64,000 nt of DNA, taken from assembly GCA_022818135.1 (NCBI GenBank), contig JAFMSR010000012.1, positions 10,449,083 through 10,513,082 of the forward strand, read 5' to 3'. Below the pieces are notes generated by a model. The model had not been told where the DNA came from, did not search any database, and worked only from the letters and a program-made list of their open reading frames with translations. This DNA comes from Saxidomus purpurata (Eukaryota > Mollusca > Bivalvia > Venerida > Veneridae). Made by a program: the position numbers and the translations under genes. Of the stretch, positions 38,755-50,670 are shown piece after piece. Position 1 is the first letter of the stretch. Each line of letters starts with the position of its first letter.

Positions 38755-41700
38755 TTAGTTTTGTTACGGTTTTAACAATTATAAAAAACAGTGGTTATAT
38801 ATGGGCCTTACGTAAGCATGAGGATGACAATTTATATCTATATATAAACGGTATACAGCTTGAAATTCACCAACACTTGCCAAAAGGCGAGCTTTAGGTG
38901 TAATGCTCACTTGTCAATAAAATGCAATGTATTGATAAACAAGGGAGTAAACATTGTTCTTTATTACGGTTATAAGCTGTGATAAATGCAATGTAACTTA
39001 ATTATCCATTATCACAGCTTATTATCTAAATAGTACCAGATACACCAAACATGTTTAACTGAAAATACAAACATGTTGATAATTATTTGACTGCTCGAGG
39101 ACATTTTACGTGGCAGTGTAGATCTACCATACTAGCTTCTACTTAACCAAATAACGCATCAACTTTGTGACTTTATACTTTTCAATACTAACGCCCTTCT
39201 GTTACATCATGTTTAAAAGAGTATATGTAGTCAGATAATATAACTATTTCTACTTATTTCTACTTTTAAGAATAATTTTGTAAAAGGTTCCATAGAATAA
39301 GGTTTGAAATTTGCGACAGCGCATACCATTTTAGTTGCTTAAACAGTCGATATATTTTGCTATCATAAAACAAATTGAAACACCATCGCATGTATCCAAA
39401 TCACACAACAGGTAATCACATGTAATTTGATCAATTTGTTTTGATTTGTTGTATTCTACAAGAGTTACTTTACCTTAAATTATGTATAATTTCAGTAAAG
39501 TTATAAGAGAACAATCAATTCAATAGCCAACATTTCGGTTGATCGCTTTGCACTTTAGCATAGTTGAATTCTGTAAGCTGAACATTCTTGGAAAGCTTGG
39601 ATAAGTAATGAACCCAGCACTGTTCATTTATACCATCTAGAGCAACTATTTCAACTATTTTACTAGACTCTTAAAACGCATGAAAAAAAAAAAAATCACA
39701 TTCATTTGCAATCAAAACTTACCAAAGACTGTACGTACAATTAGACATTTATGTATCTAAAATATCTCATTTACGTTGTCCTGATAAATTCTAAGCCGCC
39801 TGGAGTTCTTCTATATCGGAAAACCCCGTTTGTTTATGCATTTAGTATTCCATTAAAAACTCATTCGGATGAATAACATTGTCAGGAAATGTATTTTCTA
39901 GTTATGAAACGATTATTTAGCAAAATGAACATATCACCTTCATCCATTACAAGCAGCTGCTATTTGATGGGGAATGAATTTCACTGTATAAAGACTATTA
40001 GAAGTAAACGTAAATGACCACAGTTCATAGTCCCAAGCCGACACTTGAGAAGAAACAACAATTATTGACCAATTGGGTTAAGACCTGTACATGTATTCAG
40101 CATCGGTAACGAAAGAAGATTTTTTTCGCGGACGGAAGAAAGAATCATTAATGCTGCTACCGTTTTGTTTCATTGTATACACCATAACTTTACTGTCACG
40201 TTGTAAAATAAGAATACTCGTATCTCTTATGTTCGCCTAATTGCCCTGTCATGAAAATATGTTGGCTGGCTCGAATAAATGTATGGAAAGCAGAAAAAAT
40301 GACCAGAATTGCTCATACTGAGTACTTGTTTCGGACGAACTTGCAAATAAACATTTAGGGAGTTTCGAACATTTAGGGGATTTCGACCTATAACAGTTGT
40401 GTTCTGTGTACTTTTCAACAGTATTGACCTTTGCATCCATGTCATTTATTTTGTTCCTGAGAAATGATACCAGTAAGAATTATTAACTGCTTTTTTTCTG
40501 CAATATCATTGAAATATATGCTGAGCTTCATTCATATTATGTACTTCGATTTATCACGTAACGTTAACGGTGTTTTATGGACAAATGTCAGTCAATTTCA
40601 CCGGTAAGAGATCATTCTTGGAAAAAGAAGTGCTTCAAGTGATTTTAACATCGTCTTTAAGTTAAATAATGCTTAGGTTGACGCAAGACACAGCTTAGTA
40701 TTATGGGCGACGAAAAGAGTTGCATTGTCAACAACGTAAATCACAATATACATTAAGTTTTCGTGTTAAATCTGGCCTTAAATATGTTATGTTTGCAGTT
40801 TATTGTGAATGCAAATCCTTAAGTATTTACTGGTTATTCTGGCTAGTTTAACTTTATTAGTCTTAAGCATGTGTAACAACTAAATCTAATATGCTTCGAT
40901 GGATGAATTTTGAGAAATCTTAAACTACCAGCTGATTTAGTTCCATCAAATAGACCTTACCCGTTATTGATTCAAACTCAAACATTAAATGCTGGAGGTA
41001 CCTAACTGACTACCTCCTAACTGTAGTGTTCTTTATCGGAATTATTAGTTTTTAATTCAGGACAGGTGTTAAGTTTGGATATGTTACGCGGAGAATGGGA
41101 AAACATTACAGGATGCTCACTAACATATCTTATCAGTATACAAAGACTTTGTATTTCCTTGTACTAAGTGGCAGCGGTTCATTGTGTTGTCTATTCTGCA
41201 TGTTGATCAATATTCCGAATAACGCTGCTGCAAAATTAGATCGCAGAAAAAGTAGTTCTGAAAATTGCGGCCTAAGCGAAAACAATCGTGCTTATTTCAT
41301 ATTACATTGAAGTTTTGATAAACATACGCTTCGTCTTTGAAAAATATCAGTTCTTCTTCGTAGAAATTTGCTTAAAGCATAAAAATGTGCACAGTTTTGT
41401 ATAAAGAGTAGGTATTACTTCTGGTATTATCACTTTTCAAAGTTCAAACTGCATCATTCTGAATGACTGAAATAAAATAACGAAGTCGAAAAAGTGTTTT
41501 TCATCATTTTCTTCAACGGCCCTATTGAGGCTAATAACTTCTAGATTATTTCGAAACTAATGTACTTAGATGGCTTCAAGGGAATTAAACCCGTTTTTAT
41601 GTTAAACTTTTAAGCAAGGAAACTGCAAAACAAAATTAAAAAATAGAAGAGTCATAACCTTTACAGCAAGAAATAAAAGCAGGGCAGCAAAAAATTGGTT

Positions 41701-42228
41701 TATGTGTTTTGCTGATCTGTTACATTTGATACCAAATTCCCCGTGCACGTCTTTTCATTAATTAAGGCAAAACTTCACACAAACTTTTTCCTGTCGGATG
41801 AAGATTAATTGAAATAAACCCAAATATTAAATTTCAAATTGAAGAGGCACGAAAATCGATAGTTTGCCGTCTCCACGTACTTTATGTGAAACAAAATAAC
41901 AAAATCCATATTAATGACAGCTTGCCAGTGCAAACCAAAATGACAAAATCTATATTAATGACAATTTTCCAGTGCAACTTCACCGGGAAATCATACTATG
42001 ATGTCAACAATTCCATAAGAAATTCGAATGGAATTGTTTTTTAAATATCAATGATCTTATGATGAATTAGATTATAAACGCGCCGAACTTCGACTTCCAT
42101 GACATCATAGACGACAAACTCTAAAATAAATATTCTGTGACTGATAATTATCCATATCAATATATAACTAACACTGAAGGTGCGAATCCCCGTACATATA
42201 ATTTATGAAAGATTTGAATCTTTTATTA
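38755..42228. other. Long AT-rich stretch without a supportable gene
   Basis: Short frames only. Minor structures are an 18-bp tandem duplication (aacatttagggagtttcg at 40350, repeated at 40368 with two changes) and an A13 run near 39683. Confidence 0.45.
41892..41979 (+). repeat. Two-copy 44-bp tandem repeat
   Basis: Two adjacent 44-bp copies begin caaaataacaaaatccata (41892) and caaaatgacaaaatctata (41936). Both continue through ttaatgaca and ccagtgcaa. Confidence 0.85.
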
Positions 42229-42905
42229 TTGAACCATGCACAACTCGGCATGATACTTATCACTTCTGAAAAGCATCATTAAATTCTGACCAGGAGTTTC
42301 GGAGAATAAGAGCGCACAAGATTTTATCACGTCGAGCCCCTGTGACCTTTACCTACTGACCCGAAACATGGACCATGCACACCTAGGCACCTGTATTTAT
42401 CACTTCTGTCCAATATCATTAAATTGTGACCAGGGGTTTAGGAGATTAAGAGAACACAATAATTTACTATCTCGAGCCCCTGTGACCTTGACCTTTGATA
42501 TAATGACCAAAAACATAGACCATGCACAACTCGGCAGTGTACTTATCACTTCTGTGAGGCATCATTAAATTCTGACGTTTGGGATTGGAGATTAAGAGCC
42601 GACATGGTATTTATCACTTCTGTGAAGTTTCATTAAATTCTTAATAAAGCGTTTTGTGAGATTTAGCGTCCACCAGATTTTACTATTTTGAGCCCCTGTG
42701 ACCTTGACCTTTGACCTTGTGATCCGAAACATGGCCCATGCAAAACTAGGCATGATTATCACTTCTTTCAAATATCATTAAATTCTGACCAGGGGTTTTA
42801 GAGATTTAGTGTCCACAAGATTCCGTCTACAAACAGACGGACGGACAGACAAAATTTGTTAAACCGACAAACCGACGTGTTCAAACCAACATACCGATCG
42901 ACGAG
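42229..42905 (+). repeat. Tandem array of ~140-bp units with nuclear-receptor-like half-sites
   Basis: Four to five units are marked by ccatgcacaactcggca, acttatcacttctg, tcattaaattctgaccagg and cgagcccctgtgaccttgac (tgtgacc at 42341, 42481 and 42697). The third contains a perfect TGACCT-T-TGACCT at 42705-42717. One unit near 42599 is shortened. The 3' end has acagacggacggacagac and accgacaaaccgac tracts, as in other tandem-core elements. No head hairpin was found. Confidence 0.75.
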
Positions 42906-45485
42906 TAATCTTGATATCACAAGTATGATACAAAAATAGATACTTGCATTTGTGCTAAAAATAGCACATGATGTAATAGTTTAATTTGGTAATTGTTGAG
43001 CGACGAATCTTGTGCAATCTGAAAGCGCACATATTTATTCCAGAATTTCAAGGTTCTCAGTCATAAATATATGCGAATCTTTTGCGAAATAGCGAAAATT
43101 AAATCATATTATCAAATTATATAACTCTTGTTTATTATTTAAGTATCATCATTCATTTCTTCTTTTTCAGCACCGAAGAGAATCGACTTATAACGCTAAG
43201 CAATTTTAAAGGAATATTCTAATACATTTATATTAACGCCATAAAATTCTTATTTCTAATCAATACACAAAATAGTTCGTAAATATTTTCTATATGCGTG
43301 AGACCTTTGAATCAGTGGCAGCAGACAAATGAGGGGTTCATGCTGAGTGATTAGATGTTGTTTTCTTCTCGAGACCGTTTATGGTATTTCAGTTCGGATT
43401 AAATTTGCCCCAAACATAAACGTTTTATTACCGGTATCATATTATAGTAAAGAGCGAGGAGAGCCTTCCATATTATTATCTCATAAACTTATATGTGCAC
43501 TTTTCCCTGCTCGGACTTTTACTGTGTTTTAATTTTCTCATATTTCCGCCTGCAGTTTCCCAGTACACTACTGAATGTACTTTAAGTTGCTTTCTGGTAG
43601 CTGCTTTCTTTTGTTTTCAATTCGACTTCAAAACGGTTTGTACACATCTCTCTCCAGAAATCATCCCTTATTAACAAATCATTCGCTCATGATGCTAATG
43701 AGAACAACAAGTGTTTCAATTCTGACACCCATTCACAGCTTAGTTAACTAGTGCATATATAATGGTGTAAAGCGCCACTTAAAGTGGCCAATCCGGCTTA
43801 TTGTATTCCGATCGTTTAGATTGCAAAGCGAACGAACACCACTTTTTCTTTGACAAAATACCTACGCTTCCAATTAGCCGTTTATTTACTTAATTTAACA
43901 AAAAGTCTTTGTACTCACAGACAGATTAACGTATTATTACTGTCGGTAAACTAATTATCCGAATGGGATGTTTCATTAGCACGTTCCTTTTTATTACAAA
44001 TATCGCAAAGCACACGACTACATAACATACAATAACTGGGACAATACCTACTTCCACATTCCAAAATCATAAGCAACGACCGAAAAAATGTAAATTCTTA
44101 GATTTACAAAAAAGGGGAAGAAATTCCGAATTGCTATTTAATTGAGCCAAAAAGCCTTAACAACATCACTTGTCTATATCTTTCTGTAAATCTGTCCGAC
44201 GACAGGAATATATCTGATCATTAACTAATCCATAGTAGACAACTCGCTCATCTAGACATAAAGTAAAAAGCTAATGAATGAAAATTGTTTTCTTCTTTTA
44301 AAAAGGTGAAATAGCTTACACTTTATCTAAATTTACTTCGCAACATCAAAGTAGCTTATAAGTTATTAAGCAATGATAAATCTGCGCGCTGCTTGAAACA
44401 GGCCGCTAAGTGGCCAATTAAGTGAATTACATTCCATTTGAATAAGTGCACTAAATCTGTCAATGCACAAATAATAATGACTTCATCATAACGTACCTAA
44501 TACCCACGTTATACCAATCCACCTAAGGAATGCAAAAATATTTAAAACAGTGGGGGAAATGAGACAAATCAACGCGGGGCAGACAATAAATATTTATGAA
44601 GAGATGGGCATTCTTTGAATCAGCGACAGTAGCCATTAGCGGAGCACGTGCTAAAATTGACCTTAAATAACGCATCGCAGTAGTACAGTACAGACTGAAA
44701 AAATCAACTCAGTGCCAAGAACATACCAAAAATGTCTAAGCACAAAAAACTAAATTATACGCAACACTAAGGAGCAGACGTTCACCATCAATTCTATTCT
44801 AATATACAGAACCAAAATGTCTGAAGCCGCAACTTGACTAACATTAATCATCCAAACGACGCCATGAAGCATACCGAACTTATCTAAACAATGTCATGAC
44901 ACAGAACTTAGGTTTCAACCCTACATTGTTTGGCTGAAGACCGAACAGCGCTGACTGAAATTATTAATGTGCCGCTATGAGACAGACCTGAAGGCGAAAA
45001 CGGGCGAAATGTTGACAACGCGCCTTTTTTGGGCCCATTTTCGAAATTCATATACAGTGATAACAGATTTAATTAACAATGTTAATTTTGTGAGAAGTTA
45101 ATTAAGAGCAGTGGCAGGAGCTTTGGTTTCACTGACGAAACAATAAAGACAAAATGAGAATCTCGTTAACGCACACACCATGATTGGTCCAACATTTTTT
45201 CTCTTTTCTGCGATGTAACAGCTTAAAGTACATCCCAAGCAAATTACTCTGGGATAAAAACGATAGAATACATGTGAAAATGTATTTCCACAAGATCCCC
45301 ATAAATCGAGCTATCCACTCGAGGGACGTTGTAACATATCTTTATAACATGACGTTATATGATGGAAAAGCACAAAGTTCATCAGTTTAATCACATACGT
45401 TAAGGAAGCTATTAATCATGCTATTTTCCCCTGCATATGACGTCTTTGAGAGAAATAGATTCTATGTATATATCGGATGTATATA
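42906..45485. other. Unassigned AT-rich stretch
   Basis: No gene, RNA or repeat family member was recognised. The frames at 43347-43532 and 45184-45390 are short and unremarkable. Confidence 0.4.
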
Positions 45486-45685
45486 CAGTAAACTCCGTAT
45501 TAAACGACTTCGGATATAGCAAAAATCTGGATATCGCGAAAATTTGGATATAAGGAACAAACTTTCTGTCCGATTTATTTTCTTTCTTTATTCTATATGA
45601 AAATGTTATACGGATTTAACAAAGTCCGGATATAAGAAACACATTTTATTGGTCTCAAAGAGTTCGTAAGAAACGTAGCTTACTG
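45486..45685 (+). mobile_element. 200-bp pogo/Tigger-like MITE
   Basis: The left end cagtaaactccgtattaaac (45486) matches, inverted, the right end ending at 45685 (ttacgaac...gtagcttactg) at most of ~24 positions, giving imperfect terminal inverted repeats. The left end follows TA and the right end is followed by ATA, close to the TA target duplication of the Tc1/mariner/pogo superfamily. Internal phrases ttcggatata and gtccggatataag are repeated within the element. It has no transposase. The CAGT ends and ATA-rich interior resemble Tigger/pogo MITEs; the family name is inference. Confidence 0.65.
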
Positions 45686-47632
45686 ATAAAATAAGGGGCT
45701 GGCGATACCGAACTATTTTCCCCCTGTATGTTACGGCGATTATTCAGCTGGTCTAAAATAGGTTGGTTTCGTATTTCTTTTCTTTGCTTTTGTTTTAAAT
45801 CTCATAGAACGACTATGAACATGAACTTAGTTAAAATCAGTTCAGACTACGTCACTTTGTCAGTAATGCCGGGTGCGATCGACCAATCAGTAGTTATAAG
45901 GCGCTTTCATTGGATGACAAATAAAGCTATTTATTTTGTTTTTAGTGTGCTTCTGTGCTTGTTTTGTAGAAAACGCTACGGTTCCTTCTTTATATTTTCC
46001 ATAAAAAAAGTACGGATGAAAACAAACATACGCGTACTATGAACTTATTGCACAACATTCTTCTGGAATTTACATACATCCGTATATGTATGTTCTTTTT
46101 TTCTAGGAATGTATGATGAGCTCATATAGAGAAAGTACAGTTCTAGCCCTGTTATAGTTAAAAGCTAAGCATTAATTTTGCATGTGAATTTCGGACTATT
46201 TCCCGCCGAGACAGAAAAAAAGTCCATATCAACTAACGAAAGATTTGTCGCAAGACAAATATTAGACTGGAACAGTATGTCACTATACCTCGTTAATCAA
46301 ATAACATATATATCTTTGTGACAATAGGGAGAGACAACCTATATTATGAAAAAAAGCACCGCGTCAGCAGGAAATCGATTTACTCAGCACCTTCCTTTTC
46401 AAATTTTCTTTCTAAATAGAAATCTAAGTGTTGGTGTTTTGGGTTGTACATTTAAGTTATAGTACAGTTTAAGTGAATGAAACAAGCAATGAAAACATTA
46501 AGAGCTTCACCTTTTCAGCATTGCTAAGACAAATTTAATTTAAAATCGTTTAAAGTGGAATGACACTTTTAATACTTTCCTTGTTGCATCTTGTCCGACG
46601 GGATGTCTGATTGAAAGCAAATTTAATTACGGATAATAAGATTGTGAACTTGGGTATGATTAACTCTAACAGTATGTGTAAGCAGTAACAAAGCCTTGTT
46701 CGGAATATTGCGAATGTTTTTTCTTTCTATTTACAAAAATGTATAGATATTACCTTAAAAACTCCTTTAATATGCATCGAAAACCTTACCCGACAATGGA
46801 AGGCCATAAAAAGAGAAGATGACTTTACTACGTTTATGCATGCTACGAAGCTTAAATATTTCCCTTTATATCCAATAATTGTAACAATTATGTAAAACAA
46901 GTATGTTCAAAAACGCAGAAAGGCTTATTTTTGAAGCATAATGCTCGGAAATATAAGATTCAAATAATTTTGTCGCGTGATGTTCGTGCTGGGGCGTTAT
47001 AAAATCATGTATACGGTATTACCTATTAAGAATAATGACGTATCATTCACACATTTTTGTCAACTTGGCCGAGTGTCAGCAGGCAAATATATTTTAGTGC
47101 AGCTATAAGTCGGGTCTTTCAAGAAATTTAATTCCTTAAAATCTCCAAGAACTGATGTTGCAATAGTTGGACCTTTTATTGCATTTAGTATTAGTAACCT
47201 ACTGTATTTGTAAAAATAATTAGTAATGTTATTATTTAGATTTTTGAAAGATTTCTTCAAAAACATATAGATTTTCATACTTTCTAAACAAAAATCATAT
47301 AAGCGTTTATATTTTCGCAAGTAAAATTCATGCAAAGTAACGTATCTTTTTTTCATATATCTATACAACAGACATACGATTGCAAATTATATATTTACGC
47401 AAAGATAGACCAATTATGATAAAAGTATACTATGTTTTTTACAGAAACTAACATCAACTGTCCCGCTTGCCATCTTTGCAAAAAAAAAAAAAAAAACACC
47501 ACATAATTCTGGTAAAATTGGCCCATGTCAGAATTTCAATGATGTGGATCTGCATCTGCGAAAGGTTAAGCGAAATTATTCCACTATGTGAAGGGAATTT
47601 CGGCGTACATTTCTTCACTATATCATTTAATG
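45686..47632. other. Unassigned AT-rich stretch
   Basis: Frames at 45728-46042 and 47060-47368 have no recognisable domain. There is a run of 17 A at 47480-47496, which could be the tail of a retroposed sequence, but no source or target duplication was identified. Confidence 0.4.
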
Positions 47633-48000
47633 AACAAGAGGGCCATGATGGCCCTATATCTCTCATTTGACTGATATTTGCTAATCAATAAAAACATTTT
47701 CAAGACGATTAAATGCAAAATGTGCTCTAATTTTCAAGATAAATAAAGGTCATATGTGGCTCATAGTGTATTAACAAGGTTTTTCTTTGATTTGCCATGG
47801 TCACCTATATTTTGACCAGAGATGATCTTTTTCGAACTCGACCTAGATTTCACCAAGACACTCATTCTAACGATGTTACACGAAGATCCAATTAGAAACA
47901 AGCCTCTTTTGCATTTACAAATTTTTCTATGCGATGACCTGGTGACCTACTTTTTGAACCAAGATGGCCCATTTCCGAATTCTAAAACTTGAACTTGTTA
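47633..48000 (+). repeat. Head and first units of an AACAAGAG-type repeat
   Basis: aacaagag (47633-47640) leads into a perfect 7-bp hairpin, gggccat (47640-47646) and atggccc (47648-47654), followed by tatatctctca. Then come units of the gacc-rich type (acaaggtttttctttgattt, cgaactcgacctagatttca, tgacctggtgacctac). The array fades out near 48000 without a 3' hairpin; a matching tail lies at 49970-50523. Confidence 0.75.
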
Positions 48001-48421
48001 CAATCAAAATAGGCTCTGCACTTTTAAGTGACTATAGATGCACTTTCCAAATGTTTAACGTCCCTGCGTTATGGATATTATTAATCACTTAATAGGACTC
48101 TATGGGGCATTAAATCAAGACATCGGACCAATAATATGGAAATAAAAGATCTAGACCAGACAAGACTGTCATTAACACTCTAAATATGCGTGATTATGCC
48201 TTTTTGTACCAGTACCAAGGCAAAAAAGTCATTTTCACTGCACCATACGGTCATTTTGATAGCAAAATTTGAACAATGCAATCAACAGCTTTAAAAGTAA
48301 AAGTCACTGTGAAATTCGCACAAGACCTTATAACCTGAAAATAAATACAGGTCATCAACTGGTCAAAATAGTATGTATTTGTTTTATATATGCCCTAAAA
48401 AGAACAATACAATTTTTTTCG
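48001..48421. other. Unassigned stretch
   Basis: No gene or clear repeat recognised. Confidence 0.35.
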
Positions 48422-48600
48422 TATGGCCTTACAATAAAAAAATGTATGCTGAAAAATATTTTTTTTTGGCCTTATAGAAAAGTACAATTTTTGGCCTACG
48501 AATAAAGATTTGGCCTGAAAAAAAGGAGAAAAATATCTGGTCTGAAAATAAAAATTGGCCTTTAAAAAAAATTTGGCCTAACATAAAAATTTGTTGGCCG
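48422..48600 (+). repeat. Degenerate ~20-25 bp repeat anchored on TTTGGCCT
   Basis: ggcc occurs at 48425, 48468, 48493, 48512, 48557, 48575 and 48597, with ggtc at 48539. It is usually preceded by T runs and followed by t(a/g)a and an A-rich spacer. Spacing is mostly 18-27 bp. It looks like an old minisatellite. Confidence 0.6.
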
Positions 48601-49969
48601 TTGTTGAGTGTTTGGAAAAAAACGATAGTGTCGCCAGATTCGGAATTTATTACTTTTATACATATCGAGAAAATGTCAGTCACATTAATTTACTATTGCT
48701 AAACTTAGTTTAATTATTCATAATTTTGATGTAAATGTCAGCGACACAATCCTTCATTTCGACACGAAGACTAGTCAGAACCACAGATAGCGCTCGTTTT
48801 GAATAAATTACATTATTGCATGAACTTGACTATACAATTTATATAAAACAAACAAGTTTAAGCCAATGAAAAAATTAAATGTCAGTCCAATTTAGCGCGT
48901 GCTACTTTCCAGGACAGTGCTCTCAAATATTCTTAATCAGGAAAAGATTAAAACATCATGTTCTTAAGAAGTTGTTATTACAGAATTAATACGCCTAAAA
49001 ATTAATTAATCCGAAGACTTAATGAGTGTGCACATAATCTAAAAAGGCTAAATTCAAAGAATGCCGTTAAGCTTATTCACCAACTAACGTCTTTCAATTC
49101 ATTCTGCCAACGGCTCAATACACCCAGAAACCCTTTCAGTTTACTATTTGAAACTTTGTTCATATGTGAAGTTATTAATTGCATCAATCCAATCCTTATT
49201 AGGTGCATTCGATGCTCTATTGAACATCATCTAACAATTTCTAAGCATTTTTACTACAATTAATTAAATCTTGTTGATTGAATAGAAGTAAAATCCCATA
49301 AGATACGTAAAATTCTAAGGGTTAAAACGAGATAAAGAAATCGACAGATTTCATTAAATCGTTAACTCTTTGGATTAATGAAACTGTTTTACACACTGAT
49401 TAATAACGTGAAGTACTTTAAGCTGACATTTTGATATCAAATACACATGTTTTGGTAACTGCTATAGAAATTAAACGCATTTATAGGGTGTAGCCGCAAA
49501 GGAATGATCAAACAAACGTCTGCCGAGCTCCTTCCATTTCTAAAGATTCTATACAAAGAATGTTGTAATTTCTAACGTCACGAAATTATCATTTCGTGAA
49601 CACTTTTGGGGTAAAATAGGGGTCAAACGTTTTCCTGTTTCATGGGAATTTGAATACAGCAGGTATTAAATAACATTTGTCAAAGATCATTTCACACTAA
49701 AATAAATACAGATGACTTTGGCAGAGAGGGAACGAAAATATACAGACTAAATTCTTTCAAATATTTCTCAGGGAATAATAACTATAACTAGACCTTTCTT
49801 GGTATGGGTTGATTGTCTAAGCTTGTCATAAAGATGGTCAACATGTTAATTGTAAAATTGCAGATAAATTTCTTGAAAAAGGCAGTATTGCCGAAAATTT
49901 GAATTGAAGAGTTGTTTTAAATAGAAAAACAGAAAAAATAAAGGCATACGACGCGTGTTTCATAAATGC
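48601..49969. other. Unassigned AT-rich stretch
   Basis: No supportable gene or repeat. This block separates the head (47633) and tail (49970) of a repeat family, so part of it could be inserted sequence. Confidence 0.35.
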
Positions 49970-50523
49970 AACCTCTAAAGCATACACGAGGTTCTTCTAT
50001 GATTTGACCCTGTGACCTAGTTTTTTTACTCTAGATGAAACATGTTCGAACTTGACCTAGATTTCATCAAAGCAATCATACTGACCAATTTTCATGAAGA
50101 TCAAATAAAATATGACACCTTTATTGCATACATATTTTTTTTTCTATGATTTGACTGGGTGACCTAGTTTTTGACCCTAGATAATTAAAACTCAAACTCG
50201 ATCTAAATTTTATCAAAGCAATCATACTGACCAAGTTTCATGAAAATTCAATGAAATGCAACCTATGTTGCATACACAAGGGTTTTCGATGATTTGACCT
50301 TATGCCCTAATTTTAACTCCCGAGATGACCCATATTCAAACTTGACCTAGATTTCATCAAGGTAGTCATTCTGACCAAGTTTAATGAAGATATGAATGTG
50401 ATGTGAAAAATGCACTCTATTGCATACACAAGGTAAAGTGTGGATAGACAGACAGATGTACGACGGACACCAGTCGATCACAAAAGCTCACCTTTGAGCA
50501 CGAAGTGCTCAGGTGAGCTTAAG
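49970..50523 (+). repeat. GACC-rich tandem array ending in a 16-bp hairpin
   Basis: Units of about 145 bp carry ttgaccctgtgacctagttt (near 50005, 50152 and 50295), cgaacttgacctagatttca and ctgaccaa(t/g)tttcatgaag. After the last unit come acgacggacaccagtcgatc and a strong hairpin: aagctcacct-tt-gagcac (50484-50501), loop gaa, gtgctcaggtgagctt (50505-50520). It is the best-preserved terminal hairpin of this family in the window. Confidence 0.85.
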
Positions 50524-50670
50524 ATGCAACTTTAATTGCCTACACAAGGTTTTTGTATGATTTGACCCTGTGACCTAGATTTTGACCTTAGATGACCCAT
50601 ATTCGATCTCGACCTAGATTTTTTCAAGTTAGTCATACTAAGTTTCATGAATATCCAGGTGAGTTAAAAA
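50524..50670 (+). repeat. Extra GACC-rich unit beyond the terminal hairpin
   Basis: Directly after the hairpin another unit begins (acacaaggtttttgtatgat, gaccctgtgacctagatttt, ctcgacctagatttttt) and ends near 50670. It must belong to a second, truncated copy abutting the first. Confidence 0.7.

Noticed and set aside
38523..38897. 124-codon open frame
   Set aside because: It runs through the conserved core and terminal hairpin of a dispersed repeat; other copies of that repeat do not keep the frame.
47480..47496. A17 run as the tail of a processed pseudogene
   Set aside because: No gene-like sequence precedes it and no flanking target duplication was seen.
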